A stretch of 64,000 bases of DNA, from assembly GCA_021737785.1 (NCBI GenBank), contig JAIPDI010000021.1, positions 1-64,000 of the forward strand, given 5' to 3'. The translations under genes and the position numbers were made by a program. This DNA comes from Deltaproteobacteria bacterium. GTDB lineage: Bacteria > Desulfobacterota > DSM-4660 > Desulfatiglandales > Desulfatiglandaceae. Shown here in pieces: positions 9,199 through 18,136 of this stretch. Position 1 is the stretch's first letter; the number at the start of each line of letters is the position of its first letter. A model generated the notes under the pieces. It saw only the letters and a program-made list of their open reading frames with translations, had not been told where the DNA came from and searched no databases.

Positions 9199-10563
9199 AT
9201 GCCTCAGCCAAAAGAAAAATCCCCTGTTTCCCATCTGAAGGTCCCACCCCACAATGTGGAGGCTGAACAGGCCATATTGGGCGGCATCTTAATTAACAAT
9301 GACGCCATGAACCAGATTGTGGAGATCCTCTCCCTGGACGATTTTTACAGGGAGGCCCACGTTGCCCTTTTCGATGGAATGACCCTGTTGTACCAGCGTG
9401 GCGAGCCGATAGATATCATTACCCTTTCCGAGATCCTTACACAGAAAAAGACCTTGGAAAAGGTGGGGGGTACCGATTATCTGGCCCTCCTGGTCCAGGC
9501 GGTATCCACCTCGGCAGGCATTGTTTACCACGCTGAGATTGTCAGAAACCTGGCGGTTCGGCGGCGACTGATCAGCCAGTGTTCCACCATCTCCGAACTC
9601 TGCTTTCAGAACCAGGAAAGTACCGCGGATCTTCTTGAAAAGGCCGAGCAATCCATATTTGATATTGCCGAGAATCAGATTCGGGAAGGGTTTCAAAGCC
9701 TGAAGCAGGTCATTGACGGGAGTTTCAAGAAGCTTGAAAGCGCGGCCCAATTTGAAGGATATGTGACCGGCGTTCCCACTGGGTTCGAGCAATTGGATCG
9801 TCTGACCGCCGGGCTCCAGCCTTCAGACCTGATCATTGTTGCAGGCCGGCCGAGCATGGGAAAGACGGCCCTGGCCCTGAACATCGGCTACAACGCCACC
9901 AAGAAGACCGGGAATGTGGTCGCTGTGTTTTCGTTAGAGATGTCCCGGCAGCAGTTGGGCATCCGGCTGTTGGGTCTTGATGCAGGGATAAACGCCACAA
10001 AGCTGAGGACCGGCAGCCTGAGGGGTGACGACTGGCCCCGCCTCACCGAATCCGCCGACCGGTTGTCAGAGCTGCAGATATTTATAGATGATACCTCTGC
10101 CATCAGTGTGCTCGAAATGAAGGCCAAATGCAGACGGCTGAAGAAACGCGCCGATCTGGGGCTGGTCATCGTCGACTATATGCAGTTGATCCAGGGGCGC
10201 AGATCGGCGGAGTCCAGGCAATTGGAGATGTCGGAGATATCCAGATCGTTGAAAGGGTTGGCCAAAGATCTTAATGTTCCCGTGATAGCCCTGTCCCAGC
10301 TGAACCGGAAAGTCGAAGACCGGCCCAACAAGAAGCCCCAGCTGGCGGACCTCAGAGACAGCGGGGCCATTGAACAGGATGCGGATGTGATTGCATTTAT
10401 CTACAGGGATGAGATTTACAATCCCAATGCAGAAGAAAACAGGAATATTGCCGAGATCATCATCGGAAAGCAGAGGAACGGCCCTACCGGTTCTTTCAAA
10501 CTGACCTTTCAAAAGGAACTGACGCGTTTCAGAAATTACACCCAAGAGGATGTGCCGATGTAA
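9199..10563 (+). CDS. dnaB: Replicative DNA helicase DnaB
   Basis: About 454 residues. The N-terminal domain begins KVPPHNVEAEQAILGGILI. The RecA-like domain has Walker A GRPSMGKTALALN, Walker B LGLVIVDYMQLIQG, the ALSQLNRKVEDR segment and the GKQRNGPTGSFKLTF end. It unwinds DNA at the fork. Two starts are possible: ATG 9199 with AAAGG 4 bases upstream, or TTG 9166 with AAAGG 4 bases upstream, which would add 11 residues. ATG is preferred. It is the last gene of the ribosomal protein operon. No intein or insertion is seen. Confidence 0.95.
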   Translation: MPQPKEKSPVSHLKVPPHNVEAEQAILGGILINNDAMNQIVEILSLDDFYREAHVALFDGMTLLYQRGEPIDIITLSEILTQKKTLEKVGGTDYLALLVQAVSTSAGIVYHAEIVRNLAVRRRLISQCSTISELCFQNQESTADLLEKAEQSIFDIAENQIREGFQSLKQVIDGSFKKLESAAQFEGYVTGVPTGFEQLDRLTAGLQPSDLIIVAGRPSMGKTALALNIGYNATKKTGNVVAVFSLEMSRQQLGIRLLGLDAGINATKLRTGSLRGDDWPRLTESADRLSELQIFIDDTSAISVLEMKAKCRRLKKRADLGLVIVDYMQLIQGRRSAESRQLEMSEISRSLKGLAKDLNVPVIALSQLNRKVEDRPNKKPQLADLRDSGAIEQDADVIAFIYRDEIYNPNAEENRNIAEIIIGKQRNGPTGSFKLTFQKELTRFRNYTQEDVPM

Positions 10564-10926
10564 GGAGGTCCCGGTAAATCTTCATGGGGTGCATGCCCCG
10601 ATCCCCGATTCCCTAAGGCGGCCTGACGGCCGCAACCAAACAGGTTTCACCTCAGTCCCAGAAGCGTTCCGGACGCCCGTGGGTGTCTCTGCCTCCCGCC
10701 CAGCAGGCGGGACAAAAACCGAATACAGCTCCTGGGGACGGCAGCAGGGCTTAACAATACAGTCTGTTCCAGCCCCAAGTACAGCCTTTCATGGGACGGT
10801 ATGTCCTTGCTGCCTTTACATAAACATTATCCGGAGCCCGGGGGCGGCCGCCGAACCATACGACCTCATTTTAGTACAGCTCTTGGGCAGAGACCCCTAC
10901 GGGCGACAAAGAGTCTAAGGCCGCCG
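10564..10926. other. Gene-free region between convergent dnaB and apbE
   Basis: No convincing gene is present; open frames here lack coding character. It holds a copy of a short palindromic repeat (10616-10641) and a 7-bp hairpin, TCCCGCC-CAGCA-GGCGGGA (10694-10712), followed by a short A-run. That makes it a candidate terminator for apbE on the minus strand only if read differently, so its function is unclear. Confidence 0.5.
10616..10641 (+). repeat. Dispersed palindromic repeat, copy 1
   Basis: GCGGCC-TGAC-GGCCGC followed by AACCAAA. The same layout (GCGGC...GCCGC or GCGG...CCGC, then AACCAAA) recurs at 14674-14697 and 32136-32155. All three are intergenic. Confidence 0.5.
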
Positions 10927-11991
10927 TCAAACCTGTGCGCTCTTCCATCCCGCCGAGGTGATTTTCCGATTTCCCTTTGTCACCACGAGAGATTCGCATC
11001 CCGGACGTGAGTTGATGAAGCGGGTGCCGCGCTCGGGCGTCATGACAAATACCGTAGTGGAGAGGGCGTCCGCCTCCATGGCCGTGTCCGCCACGACCGA
11101 TACGCTGGTGCTTTCTTCAGGCGATCGTCCGGTGTGGGGATCCACGATATGGTGGAACAGCTTCTCTCGGTCAAAATAGATCTCATAGTTTCCGGATGTG
11201 GCAACCGCCCCGCCTGCCAGATGAATGACGTCGGGATATTGGTTTTTCTTGCGGGGATCCTGTACCGCGATGGTCCACGGCTTGCCGTCACGCCTGCAGC
11301 CCGCGGTCCGGATGTCTCCGCCGGCATTGATCAGGTGGTTGGTGATCCCGTTTCGGGAGAGAACCCCCGATGCCCGATCCACGATATATCCCTTTGCAAT
11401 GCCGTCCAGCGTAATGCCCATGCCCGGCCGTTTGAAACGAACCGTACGTCCGGTGATTTCGATGTGGGATGCATTGACCAGCCGGATGGCTTTTTCCAGC
11501 TCTGAGCTGGAGGGGGGCACGGGGTTGCCATCGGAAAATTTCTCTTTAAACAGGTCTACCAGCGGTTTCACAGAGATGTCAAAGGCCCCGTTGCTGATAC
11601 GATAATAGTCCAGCGACCTGGCAACCACCTCAGCCACCTCAGGGGGCATATCTTTCAGAAGCCCTTCCCGGTTGAGCTGGGCAATGGCGGTTGTCTGGTC
11701 AAAACGGCTGATGTCCCGCGACAGCCGATCAATCTCTAGGAAGGCCTCTCCCATGGCCGCTTCGGCCTGGTCCCTCGAGGCGTGCAGGAGGGTCATGGAG
11801 ACGAAGGTTCCCATGGCCAACCGTGTCTTGGATACTTTATAGAGCTTGCGGTTAAACCGTACGGCCTCGGCCCCTGTCGGGATAACAACGGCGGCAGAAG
11901 CAAGGCCGATACCGAGAACTCCCGAAAGCTTCAAAAAAGACCTTCGATCCATGGTTCCCGATGCATGATGCAAGCGCTCATTTCTTTTCAT
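10927..11991 (-). CDS. apbE: FAD:protein FMN transferase ApbE, Tat-exported
   Basis: A 354-residue enzyme that uses FAD to attach FMN covalently to Thr in RnfG and RnfD. The N-terminus carries a twin-arginine signal (DRRSFLKLSGVLGIGLAS), so it acts outside the cytoplasmic membrane where those Thr residues lie. Family motifs include MGTFVSMTLLHA, GAFDISVKPLV, ITLDGIAKGYIVDRAS, NAGGDIRTAG and the metal-binding VVADTAMEADALSTTVF. The start at 11991 is fixed by a perfect GGAGG 8 bases upstream; the much longer in-frame extension would run antisense-free into rnfB and is not used. It closes the rnf operon, 79 bases after rnfB. Confidence 0.93.
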   Translation of the reverse strand: MKRNERLHHASGTMDRRSFLKLSGVLGIGLASAAVVIPTGAEAVRFNRKLYKVSKTRLAMGTFVSMTLLHASRDQAEAAMGEAFLEIDRLSRDISRFDQTTAIAQLNREGLLKDMPPEVAEVVARSLDYYRISNGAFDISVKPLVDLFKEKFSDGNPVPPSSSELEKAIRLVNASHIEITGRTVRFKRPGMGITLDGIAKGYIVDRASGVLSRNGITNHLINAGGDIRTAGCRRDGKPWTIAVQDPRKKNQYPDVIHLAGGAVATSGNYEIYFDREKLFHHIVDPHTGRSPEESTSVSVVADTAMEADALSTTVFVMTPERGTRFINSRPGCESLVVTKGNRKITSAGWKSAQV

Positions 11992-12070
11992 TTTGTATTC
12001 CTCCATAATCCTGATGCCCCTGATTGTGGGAGTATGTCCCCTCTGACCGGGACCCCCAAATCGCCCTGTA

Positions 12071-12937
12071 TCAGGCCGCTGCCATAGTTGTCTGCTGAAC
12101 TCTTCTTTCGTCCTCGGAATAATTTCTGAAGATGCCCCTCGGGCATTTCTCCACACATATCTGGTTACACTCGGGGCCGAATTCCATACATTTCTGATGA
12201 TCGATCTTAACAATGCCGTCTTCCAATGCCACTGCTTTGGCCGGGCATACCTTGACGCACATTTTGCAGGAGATACAGCCCACCTTGCAGACCTCTTTAA
12301 CATCTTTTGCCGGGTCTTTGGTGCTGCACGGAACCCAGACTCTGGCCTTCAGGGGAATCAACTCTATAATCCCTTTCGGGCAGGTGCGCACACATGTCCC
12401 GCAGCCCACACAGAGACCGATATCCACCAGGGGAAAGCCGTCCTTCATGGTGATGGCGTCAAAAGGGCAGCTTTCTGCGCATTCGCCCAGGCCCACGCAT
12501 GCATACCGGCATGCGTACGGTCCGCCAAAGGCCAGGGTGGCGCCGGTACACGACCCATATCCGATGTAGTTCAGCTTTTTCCGGACATCCCCCTCGATCC
12601 TGGAACAGCGGACTGCGGCGACCATGTTTTCGACGGTGGCCATCCTTTTGCCGGATATCTCGGCAACCAGTGCGGCGACTTCCGCCTTTCCGGGGAAGCA
12701 GAGGTTGGGGGGAACATCCGGATCGTTCACGACCGCTTCGGCGTATGCCTCACATCCTGCGAAGCCGCATCCGCCTCACTGGGCCCCTGCCAGGACCTCC
12801 AACACCTCTTCCACCTTGGGGTTGGCCTCCACCGCAAACTTATGGGCCGCCAGCGCCAGACCGATGCCGAAGAAGAGGCCGATACACCCCAATACGGCTA
12901 AACCGATTAACGCCATTTTGATTAGTGCCGGATCCAT
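12071..12937 (-). CDS. rnfB: Rnf complex subunit RnfB, selenocysteine-containing (in-frame UGA)
   Basis: A 288-residue ferredoxin-like subunit that takes electrons from reduced ferredoxin. It begins with a membrane anchor (MDPALIKMALIGLAVLGCIG). Residues 49-62 read LAGAQ-U-GGCGFAGC, where the first ligand of the conserved CxxCxxxxC iron-sulfur motif is TGA (12776-12778, codon 54). The frame continues without a break into EAYAEAVVNDPDVPPNLC and four further CxxC-type clusters (CVGLGECAESCP, CVGCGTCVRTCP, CISCKMCVKVCP, CNQICVEKCP). An AGGGAG ribosome site sits 6 bases before ATG 12937. If the TGA were a stop, the protein would be cut at 53 residues inside its best-conserved motif. Selenocysteine is therefore the simplest reading, supported by fdhA in the same window. 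Confidence 0.88.
12740..12775 (-). promoter_or_regulatory. Candidate SECIS hairpin behind the rnfB UGA
   Basis: Directly after the TGA (minus strand) comes GGCGGATGC, an 18-base loop that begins GG, and GCATACGCC. The arms pair over 9 positions with one G-A mismatch. The 36-base size and the position touching the UGA match bacterial SECIS elements bound by SelB. A second, weaker pairing (GCTTCG with CGAAGC) competes with it. Confidence 0.6.
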
Positions 12938-13064
12938 TCAAACTCCCTTAAAAAATGACTGAATTATCTGAATTTAAGAATGTGCCACAGACAGCATCAC
13001 CGCTGCCAAGAAAATGTCTCGGATTGTCGTGCATCTACAGAAAATGCCTCAATTCCCAAATTTC

Positions 13065-14030
13065 TCAAAATATGGACATCCCTGAAAAGCCTAAAAATGC
13101 CAGGGCGAAAAGCCCGGCCACCACAAAGGCGATGGGAAGCCCCCGGTATGTCGGGGGGACATTGGCCAGTTCCAATCGTTCACGGACAGAGGACATCAAA
13201 AAGAGGGCGATCAAGAACCCCAGCCCCGCACCGAGGGCAAGCATCAGGCTCTCGAAGGCATTGTACGAGTTGTCCGCAAGGATCAGGGGAACGGCAATGA
13301 TGATGCAGTTTGCAATAACCAGCACCAGATAGACCCCGAATGCCTTGAACAGCAGCGGATTGACCTTTCTCAATATGGTATCCACCGCCTGAACCGATAA
13401 AGAGACCAGACCGATGAAGACAACGATCTGGAGGAAGTCCAACCGGTAGGGCTTAAGCACAAACTGATAGAGGAACCAGGCCATCATGGCGCTCACCACA
13501 ATGACGATGGTGAAGGTGATGCCCATGCCTACCGCGGTGGATTTTTTCTGGGATGTCCCGAAAAATACGCACAGCCCCAGGTATTTGGTAAAGACAAAGT
13601 TGTTGATGATCATGGCGCCGATGAGGATGGAGAACAGATATCCCAGGTAGACCTTCTTGACGCTGAGAATGGCTGTCCCCAGGGATTTCCCCTCAGCGGA
13701 GATATTGTCGGCCGTCAGCACATGGGGCTGATTCTGGTTGAGAGGGTCTGCGAATGACAAGATCACTGTTTTCCGGTCGGCACTGAGGGTGATATCCTGA
13801 ATCTTCAATTTGATATCCGGGTCAGGTTCTTCGTAAACCGTGTAATTGGATGGATTGCCGGCCCAGGCCTCATCCACCGGTCCGGCAAATTCGATGACGA
13901 TCTGATTGGCGTCTTTGAAGGCCGTCTTCTTTACAAAGCGATGCTCCTCGGTTGCGCACCCGCCAATCAGGAAGGCCCCGATAATAAGCAAAATAGCTGA
14001 AAACAGATAGTTTCGTCCGGAGATGTTCAT
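13065..14030 (-). CDS. rnfA: Rnf complex subunit RnfA with an N-terminal lipoprotein domain
   Basis: A 321-residue fusion. Residues 1-25 form a signal with a lipobox-like FLIGGC. Residues about 33-125 look like a Big_5/SwmB-type beta-sandwich (VIEFAGPVDEAWAGNPSNYTVYEE; LSADRKTVILSFADPL). From about residue 130 the protein is ordinary RnfA: six membrane helices with IINNFVFTKYLGLCVFFG and SVRERLELANVP. RnfA alone is normally about 190-200 residues, so roughly 125 are extra. The ATGA overlap with the rnfE stop (14027-14030) fixes the start and shows that the fusion is the translated form. Confidence 0.88.
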   Translation of the reverse strand: MNISGRNYLFSAILLIIGAFLIGGCATEEHRFVKKTAFKDANQIVIEFAGPVDEAWAGNPSNYTVYEEPDPDIKLKIQDITLSADRKTVILSFADPLNQNQPHVLTADNISAEGKSLGTAILSVKKVYLGYLFSILIGAMIINNFVFTKYLGLCVFFGTSQKKSTAVGMGITFTIVIVVSAMMAWFLYQFVLKPYRLDFLQIVVFIGLVSLSVQAVDTILRKVNPLLFKAFGVYLVLVIANCIIIAVPLILADNSYNAFESLMLALGAGLGFLIALFLMSSVRERLELANVPPTYRGLPIAFVVAGLFALAFLGFSGMSIF

Positions 14031-14653
14031 ATGCCTTTGGCCCTTCTCTTCCGGTTATAGACAAGCTCCATATAATTAAACATGGCCATCATGATCCCCA
14101 CACAAAAGAACCCGGCTGCCGGGAGGACAAAGAAAAGGAGCGGTCGAACGCCCAGGACGTCATACCCGAGAAGCGTCCCCATCCCCAACAATTCCCTGAC
14201 AAACCCAAGGGCCACCATCCCGAACATGAACCCGAGACCCATGCCGATCCCATCCCAGAAAGAGGCGGAAACGCTGTTTTTACAGGCGAAGATCTCCAGT
14301 CGCATGGTGATGATGGCAAAGGCCACAATCAGTTTAACGAAAATCCCCATCTCTTTGTAGGCCGCAGGCATGTACGCCGCAAGGACCAGATCAATGACCG
14401 TCACCCACGTGGCGATGGTCAGGGTATAGGTGGGGATTCTGATCCTGGGATGGATATAGTTTTTAATGGCCGCTATGGTGCAACTGGAAAAAACCTGCAC
14501 AAAAAGGACGGCAATTCCCAGCATGATGCCGTTCATGACCGTGGTGCTGATTCCCACTGCCGGGCACATGGAAAGGGCCAGACGAAAAATGGGATTTTCG
14601 TTCAGAATGCCGTTGGAAATCAACTGAAAATTTGTTTTTGTAGTGGCGGGCAC
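14027..14653 (-). CDS. rnfE: Rnf complex subunit RnfE
   Basis: A 208-residue membrane subunit paired with RnfA in the Rnf core. Signatures are NGILNENPIFRLALSMCPAVGIS, where Cys helps hold the membrane [2Fe-2S] centre, and KNSVSASFWDGIGMGLGF. About six hydrophobic segments are present. The start is GTG at 14653 with AAGGAG 7 bases upstream; the longer frame would run into the upstream repeat. It overlaps rnfA by four bases. Confidence 0.92.
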   Translation of the reverse strand: MPATTKTNFQLISNGILNENPIFRLALSMCPAVGISTTVMNGIMLGIAVLFVQVFSSCTIAAIKNYIHPRIRIPTYTLTIATWVTVIDLVLAAYMPAAYKEMGIFVKLIVAFAIITMRLEIFACKNSVSASFWDGIGMGLGFMFGMVALGFVRELLGMGTLLGYDVLGVRPLLFFVLPAAGFFCVGIMMAMFNYMELVYNRKRRAKGI

Positions 14654-14673
14654 TGTCTTGCTCCTTGACTGAG

Positions 14674-14723
14674 GCGGCCTAACAGCCGCAACCAAAAAGA
14701 TATTTGGTGCGCTAATGCATAGG
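14674..14723 (+). repeat. Dispersed palindromic repeat, copy 2, between rnfG and rnfE
   Basis: GCGGC-CTAACA-GCCGC, then AACCAAA, a second small hairpin (ACCAAA...TTTGGT) and a third (GGTGC...GCACC). It lies in the 115-base rnfG-rnfE gap of an otherwise tightly packed operon, so it could affect transcript processing or coupling. Confidence 0.45.
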
Positions 14724-14768
14724 GCACCAACTTCTCTTCATAATGCAGAGAAGTTACACCCAAAGATT

Positions 14769-15683
14769 CTAAAAAGCCACCGGAATGTCCTGGCTGGTGA
14801 TCATCGCGTCCAGCCGGTTGATCCGGTAGGCAAACTTGCCAACCATATTCTTGACGCCGTCGGTCACCGCTTTGCTGGAGATGGTCGCCCCGGTCAGGGC
14901 ATAGATGTCCTTGTCCTCATATGTGCTTCGGATGGCGTCCACCTCTCCTTGGGAAATCTGGGACCCCGTCCTTTCCCCGGCCTCCAGATACGCTTTGTAT
15001 TCATCAGGGAGGGGCTCTTTGACCACATGGAGGTCCTTTACCTTTTCAAACGGCTTTCCCTGGAATTGATTCTTGAAATAGTCCTGCGTGATCTCTGCAC
15101 CGAGACCCGGGTCCTCTTCATGCTCCATGATCTCAAGACCCAGGATCTCAAACGACGGATCCAGGGCCAGCATGACATGGATAAATGTCTTAAAGCCGGG
15201 GAACTCCCCGGGCAGCAGATAGGCCAACCGCTTCCCGCCTAACATGGCCACAATGGTGGCGTCTGCATACACAAACGTTTCAGGCGGTTTCAGGACTTTC
15301 TTCAGGGCGGCGGAGCGTTCTGCCGGTTCAGAGGCCTCTTCGGGTATCAAGTCGAGGGCATACTGATTCACAAACCGGCCGTCCAGATCCATCACCACAA
15401 GCTGGTACCCCACGCCGTCCCCTTTCCGTACAGGGAGCACATATCCCAGAGTGCTCGTATCGCCATCCGTGAGGATATACCTGTAGATGGTGTGCAGATT
15501 CAGATCAGAGGGGGCCGGATGGCTTTTGGTGTAGCCCAGCAACCCGAGCATGGTCTGTTGAACATTGACGTGTTCGTTGTGTTTTTTGGCCTTGTCCGTG
15601 ACAATGAAAACCGAGCCCATTACCAGGGCTGCAATCAGGCAAGAAACCGTAAGACCGATGACGATGCGAATAATTTGCTTCAT
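14769..15683 (-). CDS. rnfG: Rnf complex subunit RnfG, covalent flavoprotein
   Basis: A 304-residue subunit with one N-terminal membrane anchor (IVIGLTVSCLIAALVMGSVF) and a periplasmic FMN-binding domain. The flavinylation motif is YALTGATISSKAV, in which the Thr of GAT should carry FMN attached by ApbE. EEDPGLGAEI is a further conserved FMN-domain segment. It starts 2 bases after rnfD ends. At about 300 residues it is longer than the roughly 200 of many RnfG proteins, the surplus lying between the anchor and the FMN domain. Confidence 0.93.
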   Translation of the reverse strand: MKQIIRIVIGLTVSCLIAALVMGSVFIVTDKAKKHNEHVNVQQTMLGLLGYTKSHPAPSDLNLHTIYRYILTDGDTSTLGYVLPVRKGDGVGYQLVVMDLDGRFVNQYALDLIPEEASEPAERSAALKKVLKPPETFVYADATIVAMLGGKRLAYLLPGEFPGFKTFIHVMLALDPSFEILGLEIMEHEEDPGLGAEITQDYFKNQFQGKPFEKVKDLHVVKEPLPDEYKAYLEAGERTGSQISQGEVDAIRSTYEDKDIYALTGATISSKAVTDGVKNMVGKFAYRINRLDAMITSQDIPVAF

Positions 15684-15685
15684 TG

Positions 15686-16735
15686 TCAGGCACCTTTTTG
15701 AGGAGCAAAACGCTTGGGTCTAAACCATCCCTCTAATGCCGGTACGAGCGGATTCATGAGCAGAATCGCATAGCAGACACCCTCCGGATATCCGCCTTTT
15801 AAACGGATTAAGACCGTCAGTGCCCCTATACCCATCCCGAAAATCAGCTTTGCCGGGGCCTGGGACGGGGAGGTGACATAATCGGTGGCCATGAAAAAGG
15901 CCCCCAGAAAAACCCCTCCCGAGAGAATGGCCAGCAGCGGATTTCCTGTAAAGAGACGCTCCCCGCCGAACACCCAGGTAAAGAACCCCACCGACACAAT
16001 GACAGATACAGGGATATGCCAGGTGATATATTTTTTATACATCAGGAACAGACCGCCCATCAAAAGCAGGAGGGCGGATGTTTCCCCGATACATCCCGGT
16101 CTCCATCCCACAAAGAAATCAGCGTATATTGTGGACATGCTCCCGAATTTTTCCATCAGCGCATCCGGGCCATAATGCCGCAGCACATAAAGGGGGGTGG
16201 CCGTGGAAACCGCATCGATTCCCGATCCCATATACTTGAAAACAGCCGCGTCACGGATGGGAGGGAGCCAGGCAGAGGTGGCGGCCACGGGAAAGGTGGC
16301 CACCAGAAAGGCCCGGCCGATAAGGGCCGGGTTGAATATGTTGAACCCGATGCCCCCCAGGAGATGCTTGGCAACATAAATGGCCATTACCGCCCCCAAA
16401 ATGGGGATCCAATAAGGGACCCCGGGAGGGATGACATAGGCCATCAGCAGCCCGGTGATGACAGCGCTTCCATCTTTTATGGTTATGGGCCGGTGGAGCA
16501 GCTTTTGGGAGACCGCCTCTGCCGCCACACAGCTCAAGACGCTGATGGCGGTAATAATGAGCGTCTGAATACCGAATATAAAAACAGATAAGATAAGCGG
16601 CGGCAGGAGGCAGGCCACCACCGTCCACATGATTTTTTCAACGGATTCACCGCTCTTTACGTGAGGCGATACCGAGACCGTCAGCAACGGCGAACCGACC
16701 AAAGGCGATCCACTCTCTTTTTCTACCGTTTCGAT
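15686..16735 (-). CDS. rnfD: Rnf complex subunit RnfD, covalent flavoprotein
   Basis: About 349 residues. It opens with LLTVSVSPHVKSGESVEKIMW, then has nine or ten membrane helices. The motif AVSTATPLY matches the S-T-A-T flavinylation site, and IFNPALIGRAFL and DYVTSPSQAPAKLIFG are typical. The start is unusual: no ATG, GTG or TTG is well placed. The best Shine-Dalgarno, AAGGAG (16743-16748), lies 7 bases before an ATC codon (16735). The next usable start, TTG 16702, has only a weak site and would shorten the protein by 11 residues. An in-frame ATG at 16858 would overlap rnfC by about 85 bases and is unlikely. Confidence 0.88.
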   Translation of the reverse strand: METVEKESGSPLVGSPLLTVSVSPHVKSGESVEKIMWTVVACLLPPLILSVFIFGIQTLIITAISVLSCVAAEAVSQKLLHRPITIKDGSAVITGLLMAYVIPPGVPYWIPILGAVMAIYVAKHLLGGIGFNIFNPALIGRAFLVATFPVAATSAWLPPIRDAAVFKYMGSGIDAVSTATPLYVLRHYGPDALMEKFGSMSTIYADFFVGWRPGCIGETSALLLLMGGLFLMYKKYITWHIPVSVIVSVGFFTWVFGGERLFTGNPLLAILSGGVFLGAFFMATDYVTSPSQAPAKLIFGMGIGALTVLIRLKGGYPEGVCYAILLMNPLVPALEGWFRPKRFAPQKGA

Positions 16736-16773
16736 GGCACGACTCCTTAAATCAGTAAATCGGTTAACAGAAG

Positions 16774-18093
16774 CTACTTTTTTGCTTTCATTTTGGCCAA
16801 ACGGATAAACTGGACCAGGGGGCGTTTGGCCGGACAGGTATAGGCGCAGCACCCGCATTCAAAACATTCAAATACGCCGAATTGCGATGTATCCCCTGCA
16901 CGCCCCGCCTCTACATGGACGCCGATTTCATTGGGGAGAAGTCCCATGGGGCAGGCCTCCAGACACCACCCACAGCGGATGCACTGGCCGTAGGGACGGA
17001 GATCGATTTCCTTCTCGGTTAAAAAAAGGATTCCGGAGGTGGTCTTGGTAACAGGGATATCCAGGGTGGAGACGGCAAAGCCCATCATCGGGCCCCCCAG
17101 CACAATCTTGGCCAGGCCCGGCAGTGTTCCGCCCAGATAGGACACAATATCGCTGATACGGGTCCCGATTTTGACCAGGAGATTTGCCGGTCTTGCGATA
17201 CCGCGACCCGAAATCGTCATAATTTTTTCGTATAAGGGCTTTTGCAGCACCACAGCGTCGTAAATCGCCTTGGCGGTTCCCACATTCTGGACGATGACGC
17301 CTACATCAAAAGGGAGCCCGAAACCGGGGACCTTACGGCCGGTAATACTCTGTATCAACTGTTTTTCCGATCCCTGAGGGTATTTGACCTTCAGGGGCGA
17401 TACCGTTACATTGAAATCGTTGGACGCCTCGGCGCAGGCGGTTTTCATGGTTTCGATGGCGTCAGGTTTGTTGGCTTCAATGGCGATTTGGCATTCTTTA
17501 ATGCCCAGGATGCGCAAAATGATCTTGGCCCCTTCAACCACCTTTTCAGGTTGCTCGAGCATGAGGCGATGATCAGCGGTCAGATAGGGCTCGCATTCAG
17601 CGCCATTGAGGATGAGGGTGTCCACCTTTGCGGCGGGAGGCGGGGAGAGCTTAACATGGGTGGGAAACCCGGCCCCCCCGATTCCCACGATCCCGGCATT
17701 CTTGACCCGATCCAGCAGTTCATCCTTTGAAAGTGCCTGCCAGTCAGATTCCGGCCATTCCCTCGGTGGGGCCTCGGTATCTGTCTGGATAACGACGGCC
17801 GGGGCCTTTACTGCAATGGGATGGGCCGATGCACCGATTGTCTTCACGGTCCCGGTGACGCTGCTGTGGATAGCGGCCCCAAGGCCCTTTTCCACAACTC
17901 CTATGACATCCCCTTCGGCAACCTGGTCTTTCTTCTTGACCAACGGCGTACAGGGGGCGCCGAAGTGCTGATTGAGAAGAATCTCCACGTCTTCGGGTAT
18001 GGGCAGGGTTTCAACTGCCAGATGTTCTGTGAGGTCCTTTCCCTCGGGTGGATGGATCCCCCCTTTCGGAAAGGTAAGCAGTGATTTATTCAT
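16774..18093 (-). CDS. rnfC: Rnf complex subunit RnfC
   Basis: A 439-residue peripheral subunit carrying the NADH/FMN domain (GIVGIGGAGFPTHVKLSPP, ILNGAECEPYLTADHRLMLE) and two C-terminal [4Fe-4S] clusters (CIRCGWCLEACP and CFECGCCAYTCP). It opens with FPKGGIHPPEGK, the usual RnfC entry. It starts 43 bases after ribF. RnfC is the first rnf gene of the operon, in the common order C-D-G-E-A-B. Confidence 0.95.
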   Translation of the reverse strand: MNKSLLTFPKGGIHPPEGKDLTEHLAVETLPIPEDVEILLNQHFGAPCTPLVKKKDQVAEGDVIGVVEKGLGAAIHSSVTGTVKTIGASAHPIAVKAPAVVIQTDTEAPPREWPESDWQALSKDELLDRVKNAGIVGIGGAGFPTHVKLSPPPAAKVDTLILNGAECEPYLTADHRLMLEQPEKVVEGAKIILRILGIKECQIAIEANKPDAIETMKTACAEASNDFNVTVSPLKVKYPQGSEKQLIQSITGRKVPGFGLPFDVGVIVQNVGTAKAIYDAVVLQKPLYEKIMTISGRGIARPANLLVKIGTRISDIVSYLGGTLPGLAKIVLGGPMMGFAVSTLDIPVTKTTSGILFLTEKEIDLRPYGQCIRCGWCLEACPMGLLPNEIGVHVEAGRAGDTSQFGVFECFECGCCAYTCPAKRPLVQFIRLAKMKAKK

Positions 18094-18136
18094 ATTTCCA
18101 CGCGACCTAATCGGAAGGTTGATTCGGATAAGGTAA

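Noticed and set aside
10550-10918. 122-codon frame after dnaB
   Set aside because: It overlaps the dnaB end, lacks a ribosome site and runs through a palindromic repeat.
12071-12730. rnfB as a truncated gene starting at 12730
   Set aside because: Upstream sequence to 12937 encodes the correct RnfB N-terminus in the same frame; the only break is a TGA at a conserved Cys, better read as selenocysteine.
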